From positions 444,142 to 508,141 of the forward strand of contig JAEVLN010000005.1 in the NCBI GenBank assembly GCA_018350325.1: a DNA stretch of 64,000 nt, read 5' to 3'. Below the pieces are notes generated by a model. That model made no database searches. It was not told the DNA's origin and saw nothing but the letters and a program-made list of their open reading frames with translations. Each line of letters begins with the position of its first letter. Position 1 is the first letter of the stretch. Shown here one piece after another: positions 57,018 through 64,000 of this stretch. The position numbers were made by a program, and so were the translations under genes. The stretch comes from Globodera rostochiensis (taxonomy: Eukaryota; Nematoda; Chromadorea; Rhabditida; Heteroderidae).

Positions 57018-58589
57018 ATGTCAAAAAAGCATCATGCCGCCGCCGATCACGGCCATACCATGCCAAATGGGGGCGATGTACGAATCAAAACAAATTCGGG
57101 TACATTATCATCAAAATGTGCTTAATTATTTGCAAATTTTCTCTAAATTATTCATCATCCCGAATGAGGTTTTGGAAGTCCATAACTATTCATTGGACCA
57201 ACCAAACTAAGCAAATTAGCTATAAAACGAATGCCCTATGTGTTTAAAAGTTTTTTAAACCTCGAAAAACTCGTTTTCAGCTTTATTGAATTGAGTTTTT
57301 TGTGGCAGAAAAAAAGGAGTGTTCGTAATTCTGTTAATTCATCCATTTCTCCCCCTTTTCAGGCGAAACCTTCATTGCCTCAACACAGCGCGCGGACGGT
57401 AATTTTTTGCTAAAAAAACGAAAGTGAAGAATTTTGGAAAAAATTTCTGTTTGACTTACACATTTTTAATTTTTAAAAAATTCAAAAATTTGGTCAATTT
57501 TTAAAATTTCGCGTTTCATAGGGATGTTTGGGCTCTTTCTAGGTTTTTAATTGAATTAAGGGAGTTGGCGCAAGCCGCGCCGGGTCAAGGCTGGCTACGT
57601 GCCGCAGGACGAGCAGCCGCGCTTTGAGTGCCGCGCGCAGGTTGAGCAACGGCAACGCAGCGGCGGCGGCACGGATGCGAACAGCGGCAGCAAATTGCCG
57701 CTCGGCTGGGACCCGGTGGAGATGGTCAAAGGCGTCGGCGGCACACTGAAGCAGAAGCAACAGGTGCTGATCCCCCCCCCCCCCCCGGTGGTGGCGCTTG
57801 GCCAGACAAAAATTAAACAACGTTTCTGGAATTTTTGAGCTCAAAAAAGCTTGGAGAATGCCTAGTCGTGCAGAAATGGTTCGAAATTGGAGTATATTCT
57901 TTAAAAAAAAATCGAACTATTTTTATTTTAAGAATTTTTTGGCGGTTAATTGTTTCCAATTTTTTTAAAGACCAAAGCCCCTTCGGCGCTGGCCGGCGGC
58001 ATTGTGCCACCGTTGTTGCTGCCGCCGTTTTGCCCCGTCGCGTCGGTTGAGCGCCCGCAGGCGCCGATTACGCCTGGCGACCATTTGCGCAAACAGATGG
58101 CCAAGTTGGAGAAGAAACTGGACGAAATTGACAAGCTGAAGGTGACGGGGCTTTTTAGAGAAATGACTTTTTTTGGCAACGTTTTTTTTTGTCTGAAGAA
58201 ATCCCAAACTTTCAGGAAAACCGGGCGACTTTTTCTTGGATAGGCTCAAGTTTTATCTGATAATCATAAAATTGGTACAAATTTTGTATTACATTTTTGG
58301 AAATCCTTGGAAATTCCGGATTGCATTTTGCAACGCGCATACACATAAACATTCATTTTTTTGATATTGTAGATTATTCATAAGGATCAAAAAAGCCTAG
58401 TGAAGTACAGTATTGACTGTTGTGTGAAATTTTTTTGCCGATTTTTCCATAAAATTCCTAAAATTTCAGCAAAAAATTGACAGCGGCGAATTGGCCAAGC
58501 CGGAACAGACGCAGCTGGACAAGTTGGCACGAAGGGCCGAGGTGGAGCGCGAGGTTGAGCAGCTCAGCGAACAGTTGGCCAATTTGTGA
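57018..58589 (+). CDS. PYM1: PYM, partner of Y14-Mago (exon junction complex disassembly)
   Basis: Five exons in phase: 57018-57099, 57363-57398, 57561-57763, 57971-58141 and 58470-58589. The N-terminus has GETFIASTQRADGSWRKPRR, then VKAGYVPQDEQPRFEC, the PYM domain that binds the Mago-Y14 dimer (animal form: IASTQRPDGTWRK...GYVPQEE). The C-terminus has DHLRKQMAKLEKKLDEIDKL, QKIDSGELAKPEQTQLDKLA and REVEQLSEQLANL, the conserved coiled-coil end. PYM is cytoplasmic, binds ribosomes and strips exon junction complexes from translated mRNA. The start at 57018 is the first in-frame ATG; MPNGGDV at 57060 is an alternative. The donor at 57764 leaves the following poly-C run in the intron. Confidence 0.93.
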
Positions 58590-59102
58590 CGACGAAAGCA
58601 CGAATATGCCATATTACTTATTATTTTGCCAACCCTAGGTATCCGCTTTTTTTTTGCGGGGGTTGAAGAAAAGCACGTTTCTGGAGGTTTCTTTTGAAAA
58701 TCCTTCAACATCTCCGGAGATTTTTGTTGTAATTTTTAGGGTTAAAAATGCGCAATAAAACCAACAAATTTAAAACAAAAAATGAAAACTCTTTACAACA
58801 ATATGCGTGTTTTTTATAAAGGCTTAAGCTCCCAAACTTTAAAAAAATGAAAATTCATCAAAAATTCGATATTTTATCGTCTCTTCTGTGTGTCCTATTA
58901 TTATCTTCTATACAAATCCAATTGCACTTTGTTCTTTTATGACCTCGATGGAGGCGTCGAATTGCCTGAAAACTGAAAATTTATTCCTTTTTTTTTTCTC
59001 AATTTTTGAACACTGGTATGAACAAATAAACATATGTTATGTATAAATACAAATTTACGCAAAAATAGCATTAAAATTAAAAATGGATTAGTTTTTTTTG
59101 TA

Positions 59103-59938
59103 TTAAAAAGGGTTTTGGACTTGCTGAATTGGGCTAAAATTCACACATCCGTCGTCGTCCTCCTCCGTCGATGTGCCGCTGCGATAAGCGCGTTCCAATG
59201 TGGCGGCACAAAGTGCCACGTCTGTCTCAATTGCACGTGCCCAGTTGTCCACGTCGCCAATTTCCTGCAAAAGGAGGTGGAAGGGAAAGAAAAACCATCG
59301 CTTCAAATTTTAACAAAGTTTCCAAAAGTTTTCGGTTTTTTCTTGAAAGTTTCGGAAATCGGCGACATCTCTGGCCGGAAATTCAGAGGGGAAAAAGGGG
59401 TAAAACCCCCGGGGCGTCGCCAAAGAAATTTTGTGATTGATTAAAATGTGTGTTTTTGCTTAGAAAAAGAAACAATTCGAATTTCCAAAACCCCCCAAAC
59501 CACAACACCTTCAGTGCCTGGTTCATCTCGCCGACCAATGCCACCCACGCGTCCGCGTGCCGTGCCAATGCGACACTTTGCGCCTCCAACTTTTTGCACT
59601 CCACATCCAACCGCTTCTGCTGGTTGTAGGCATGGGACACTCTTTTTGGGGAAATTAGTAATTATTTTGGGCAACAAAAGAACCACTGGGCCTCCAAAAA
59701 ATGTCGTCAATAACTCCACGAAAATAATGGTATTCCGGTTCCCTGGAATGTTTGAAATCCTATAATTCGTGTCCTCCCACACCAATGGAAGTGCCCCCAC
59801 CGACCTGTGGTTCAGGTGGTCCACCAACACCTCGGTCAGGCCATGGGCCGCCACAATGGCCTCATTCTTCAGCTTCTCCTGCTGCTCCCGGCGCAAGTGC
59901 TGGCGCGCCATGTGCTCCTTGACCATGCCGGTCAGCAT
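59103..59938 (-). CDS. blos-1: BLOC-1 subunit 1 (BLOS1)
   Basis: Minus-strand exons 59938-59805, 59641-59509 and 59264-59103 join in phase, 142 residues. It reads [20 protein letters not shown], then [35 protein letters not shown] and [20 protein letters not shown], then [10 protein letters not shown]. This follows animal BLOC1S1 almost residue by residue (MLSRLLKEHQAKQNERKELQ, LTEALVDHLN, NQALKEIGDVENWARSIE). The protein is part of BLOC-1 and BORC, which act in lysosome-related organelle biogenesis and lysosome positioning. The C-terminal acidic tail is longer than usual. The frame is open upstream of the Met at 59938 for some codons, but homology starts there. Confidence 0.94.
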
Positions 59939-60304
59939 TTTGCTCTTTGCGCGGCGGTTGTGTTGCTGGAACAGCTCGAACTTATCTATACAATGTGTGG
60001 CGCCTATGGCAGGCAAATACATCACCAACAGATTTTTAAATGTTTAAAAAGCATAGATTGTGAAACGACCAAACGGCATTTTCTTGAAGAATTGCTCAAA
60101 AAAAGCAATAAATTTAAATAAAAATTGTAATGCCTTTAAGAGAGAGGAAATTATAAAAATCACAAAAAGAGATCCCAAAACAACAGCACTAATAAAAAAC
60201 AAAACAGAGGTTTAACGGGTAAAATCTTGATCAAATAGTATCCACAAAATATCATTTTCTTGCCATCAATCCATCCATACGTTCGTCCGTCCATGGGCAT
60301 TCAG

Positions 60305-62446
60305 TCATTTGCCTTCTAAATGCGATCGCCGAACGACGGCGGCTAAGGACGGCACATTTTGTGCCGACGTTTTTGCTGCCTCGGCTGCTGTTGCACCACC
60401 GGCGGTCGGGAAGGAGGCGGGCCGTCTGCCGTGGTGGTGTTGCTGTTGTTCCTGTTGCTGTTGGGCCATCTTTTTCCGACGTGCCTCCTGCGCGGCCTGA
60501 TAATCACCTGTAAAATTCGTTTGAATTTAAAAAAATTTGTTTAAGCCCCAAAATTCTGAAACAGTTGGCACGTGACCTGGTGGTTAGAAGTGACCAGAAA
60601 ATGGGCGGAATTCCAATTTTAGACATTATTGAGGAATCGGAATTCCTTTTTGTTAAGAATTTAAAGTCTCGGATATAGAGCCCGGAGTTGAGGACCGATC
60701 GAGTTCAAATTGAGATCTCGATAGATCCGGGCTCGATTCGGAATTACTTTTTTCAAGCTCTGTTTGAGACCTCGTTAAAACCTATTTTTTCAACTTTTTG
60801 ATTGCAATAAAAATTCAAATTCCTTTACAAAAATCGATTTTTCTAGTCAATTAAAGTTTTTTTTCCAAAAAACCAATTCTGTCAAAAAATAAAGCAAAAA
60901 AAGAATACATTTTTAAAATACAATTTCGGCTGACAAAAATGTCATAACTGTTCAAAAAAGCGTACCCAATGCGTCATAGAAATCGTCAGTGCGGAATGCG
61001 TTCGGGTCGTACAGTGCACGCGCAAAATTGGTGCCCTTCTCGTCAATGCCGTACGCGTTGCGCAACGCCTCGTAAAGGGACGGATTTGTGTAGTCCTTGC
61101 GCCGTTTGATGTTCGCGTTCATGTCCACCCCGCGCTCCTTTTTCTCAAAGAAGGCGACGAAGCGTTGCTGCAACACAACAACAAATAAGTGGCAACATTT
61201 TTTTACCAAGAAAACCCTGAAAATTTATAAAAATTGGGCTTAAAAAAGAGTATTTTCTTAAATGTTCGAGGCGGCAAAAAACTATTTATAATGCTTTTGT
61301 GGCGTATTTTAGCGATTTAAAAAAACAATTTCCTTGGACCAAAAAAGGTTCAAAAATTTGTGATAATTTTCCACCAATTTTAAAATTCAACTTAGCACCG
61401 CCTAATGGCGAAAAATGGTAAAAAAAATCTGTGGCAATTTATGAATTTTTTTTTCAACATAAAAAAACCACGCAACATACCGCCAGCACCGGGTCGCACT
61501 CGCCCGGCGGCGATGGCGGCAAATCACGGTGGTGAATGGCATTCTCCGGCTCCTCCTCCTCTTCCATGGGCTCGTCCGTCGAGCACACCGACCGCGGTGT
61601 GTACCCGGGGCCCGGCGTTGAACCACCACCGCCTCCACCGTCAATGGCACCCGAGTCCTAATTGAAAATGGATTTTCAATAAAACCAAATTTTCTCAAAA
61701 ACAAAAGTGAAAAAACTCTTCCAGAAATGTTGAAATTTTTTGAAGTGTTGGATTCATTTACAATCCAAAAATCTGCATGGATTTGTTCAATTTTCGTTAC
61801 CTATTTTTAATTCGTCCATTTAAATTTGTTTAATTTTCTGGCCTAAAAAACTCACTGAATATTTGGCCACAGTGAGCCCCTTCTCCAGCAACGAGTCCAA
61901 CTCCTCCTCCTCCCCCTCCTCTTCATCGTCATGCACACGGCGTTCACTACCAAATGCATCATCGTCGTCGTCGTCGTACATGTCGGACTGGCGCCTCGGG
62001 GGACGCGGCTCCACCAGCGGAACATCCTCCGCCCTCGCAGCCGTCTGCTGAATGTCGCCAATATCTTAAAGCCGCAATTTATGATGAAAATTGTTTTGCC
62101 AGCCCCTCGGGACAGCGTCTCTGTCCTCAGACCAAAAAAATAAGGTGAATTTTTTGGGTAAATTGTCACAAAATTATTAAACTAAAAATCGATGGATTTT
62201 TAAAGCCCGGCCGGGGTAGGTTCCGATGAAAACAAATTGCAGCGTTTTTAAAATTTTGGGCAAAAACAAAACTACGTTTCGGCGTGCCGTTCTCTCGGTT
62301 ATGGCACGACAAAAAAAATCTGGCACTTTTTTATCCTGGAAATACCCCCGCCCCTCTCCACCTCCTCGTTGTTGCTGCCGCCGTTCAGCCCGCAGCTCGC
62401 CCCCCTCCTCCTCACTGTCCGAGCCGTAGGCGACCAAAGCATCCAT
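60305..62446 (-). CDS. SAP30BP: SAP30BP / HCNGP family protein
   Basis: Minus-strand exons 62446-62362, 62064-61856, 61657-61481, 61167-60966 and 60507-60305, in phase, 291 residues. The start MDALVAYGSDSEEEGGELR is followed by acidic regions (MYDDDDDDAFGSERR, EEEGEEEELDSLLE). Exon 4 holds the HCNGP core: QRFVAFFEKKERGVDMNANI, KRRKDYTNPSLYEALRNAYG and IDEKGTNFARALYDPNAF. This matches human SAP30BP (KEFRNPSIYEKL...IDELGTNYPKDMFDP). The C-terminus is Gln/Ala-rich and ends RRSHLEGK. The family is nuclear and linked to SAP30 co-repressor function and pre-mRNA splicing. A short hairpin, GAGCCCGGA with TCCGGGCTC (about 60679-60733), lies in intron 4. Confidence 0.93.
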
Positions 62447-62785
62447 TTTTTTTTGTCGCGCGTGCGTGATTTTTGAGCCTTAAAACTTACCAAAAAATTT
62501 GAAACAGCACACAGACAGGCACACATAAAACATATTTAAATAAGTTGAACAAGAAACAAACAAAAAAAGGATGATGATTGCGCAAATATATTTTTTATCG
62601 CAAAAAGGCACATTTCGAATCATGAAAAATGCAATGCCTGTGACAATCAAAAAAATATATATATATAGTAATATAGCGAATTTTGTGAGATGAGTGAGAA
62701 AGATGAGAAAAAAGTCGAATTCTTTTGTTGGCAAATGGTTAAAAAAAGTGTTATTCCACAACATTAAAGCCAAAATTCAACCCGT

Positions 62786-64000
62786 TCAAAGCCAAACACA
62801 TGACGAATTTTTTGAGGGACTGCCGCCGCCGTTCTTCAAATAATGGTAGCAACGCAACAAATAGTGCGTGTCCAAACGTGCATAGTCGACCATTTGCTGA
62901 GTCAGAGGACTAAACATAAAATAAATTCAGAAAAATATTTGTAAATAAAAAACCTTTTGTGTAAGGGTTGGGTTCGAAAAGTGACTTGGACCTGGGCGGG
63001 TTTTTTCCGCACAACAAAAAAAGAGTTTGTTGGGCACTTTTTTTTTTAAATTTTCGACCGAGCAAAACTTTTTCAGACGAAAAAACCGGACTCCAGAACA
63101 CCGGTCAAAATTTCATTTAAAAAAATAGAAATTTCAGAAGTGAAGCTTAAAAACACGTTTTTTTTAATCAAAAAACAAAAAAATTTTGCGCACTTACCGA
63201 AGCGTCCAATTGGCGGTGCGCTGCGTCTTGTCCAGCCTAACGCCGCACGCCTCAAAAACCACGGCGCACAAATTGCGTGTGCCACCGCTGCTCGTGTCGA
63301 ACAACGGCTTCGCGCACTGAATGTCAATCTGGCGAAGAAAATCACGCTCTTGCGCGCCGTGGCAGACCTAAATGCAAAAAAACAAATTGTAAAAATCCGA
63401 CGCCTTGCGCATCAAAAAAAGGTTAAAATAAAAATTGAAAACCCTGAAACTGTGCCTATTATGGCTATCAAAAAATTTGCCAAACGGGACAAAATGGACA
63501 TATTTTGAGTAAAGATCGGACTTGTCTGGGCCCGGATTCAGTGGGTTTATGACCAGGATCCGGGTCAGGTTGGACTAACAAAGTTCAAAATTCCGTTCCT
63601 TTTTTTTGACATATTTATACAATTCCTTCCTCAAAAATTAAAAAATATAATTGAAGGGGAATATTATCAAAGAAAATTGCACTTTTTTTTTTAATTTTTA
63701 GAGAGAAGTAAAAAATGCTCCCAAAATCAAACCTTTTGGATGCGTTCATCAGCAAACGCAGCTGCCAAAATGCGCATGTTCCAGCGCACTTCGGGCTCCA
63801 AAATGTCCACCAAAAAGTCGACGGCATGCGTCGAAATTTGCAGCAAACAAACCCGCGGAATCGGATGATGGCCATACAATGCGCATGTCAGTCTAAAAAA
63901 TTTGGGGAAAAAATCTGTAAAAATTCCCCCCCCCCCCCCGCATTTATGGACCCAAAACTGACTCGAAATCGAACGCAAATTCGTCGACGGAACAAAGCGT
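62786..64000 (-). CDS. exos-10: Rrp6/EXOSC10 3'-5' exoribonuclease, 3' half (runs off window)
   Basis: Minus-strand exons: 64000-63963 (partial), 63892-63733, 63367-63198 and 62909-62786, in phase. It reads EFAFDFE with the catalytic acidic pair, then CLLQISTHAVDFLVDILEPE, KVCHGAQERDFL, FEACGVRLDKTQRTANWTLR and PLTQQMVDYARLDTHYLLRC, ending 20 residues later. The order follows the DEDDy exonuclease domain of Rrp6, including the last motif YARxDTHYLL. It is the nuclear exosome's distributive nuclease. The stop at 62786 comes directly after this domain, so the HRDC domain normally following it in Rrp6 is absent, and I see no exons for it before the next gene at 62446. The 5' part lies outside the window. 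Confidence 0.88.

Overview
The window is nuclear DNA of a nematode, most likely a plant-parasitic cyst nematode (Heterodera/Globodera group). The evidence is: many short introns with AT-rich ends, several of them GC-AG (cyst nematode genomes are known for many GC-AG introns); a family 3 pectate lyase with a signal peptide; SPRY, BTB-BACK-MATH and F-box-like genes of the kind expanded in these worms; and conserved animal genes whose closest fit is metazoan. All exon models were read by eye from splice sites, phase and family resemblance. No database was searched.

Left part (1-13.9 kb): two nearly identical copies, 7.48 kb apart, of a block of at least 6.06 kb (1-6055 and 7479-13536). Each copy holds a remnant of a Lys-rich gene, a 2.4 kb inverted pair of homopyrimidine/homopurine repeat arms, an 800 bp hAT-type non-autonomous element, and part of a second hAT-type element with a foldback nested in it. 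Between the copies lies a truncated SPRY gene.

Middle-left (13.9-28 kb): a secreted Cys-rich/Thr-rich gene (16.0-17.45 kb), two hAT transposase relics, several word-repeat elements with inverted ends, a complete pectate lyase gene (25.2-26.4 kb), and a gene with a coding minisatellite (27.2-28.0 kb).

Middle-right (28.9-53.2 kb): a second segmental duplication, block I (28932-37546) and block II (38583-53188). Both carry a BTB-BACK-MATH gene with a probable signal peptide, damaged differently in each block. Both also carry a minus-strand secreted gene with three-finger-like Cys modules, a plus-strand secreted Cys-rich gene of 229 residues, and fragments of an F-box-like gene. Deletions and element insertions private to each block date events after the duplication. 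Two insertions are clean filled/empty pairs with 8 bp target duplications.

Right part (53.2-64 kb): gene-dense and mostly single-copy. It holds an F-box-like gene, then pen-2 (gamma-secretase), PYM (exon-junction-complex partner), blos-1 (BLOC-1), a SAP30BP/HCNGP homologue, and the 3' half of a gene for the nuclear exosome nuclease Rrp6/EXOSC10. The last three run head to tail on the minus strand about 350 bp apart and may be an operon.

The unifying oddity is a crowd of small elements, most with 8 bp target duplications. Their ends or bodies are built from a short word repeated in direct and inverted orientation, a different word in each element. Two decayed hAT transposase genes lie among them.
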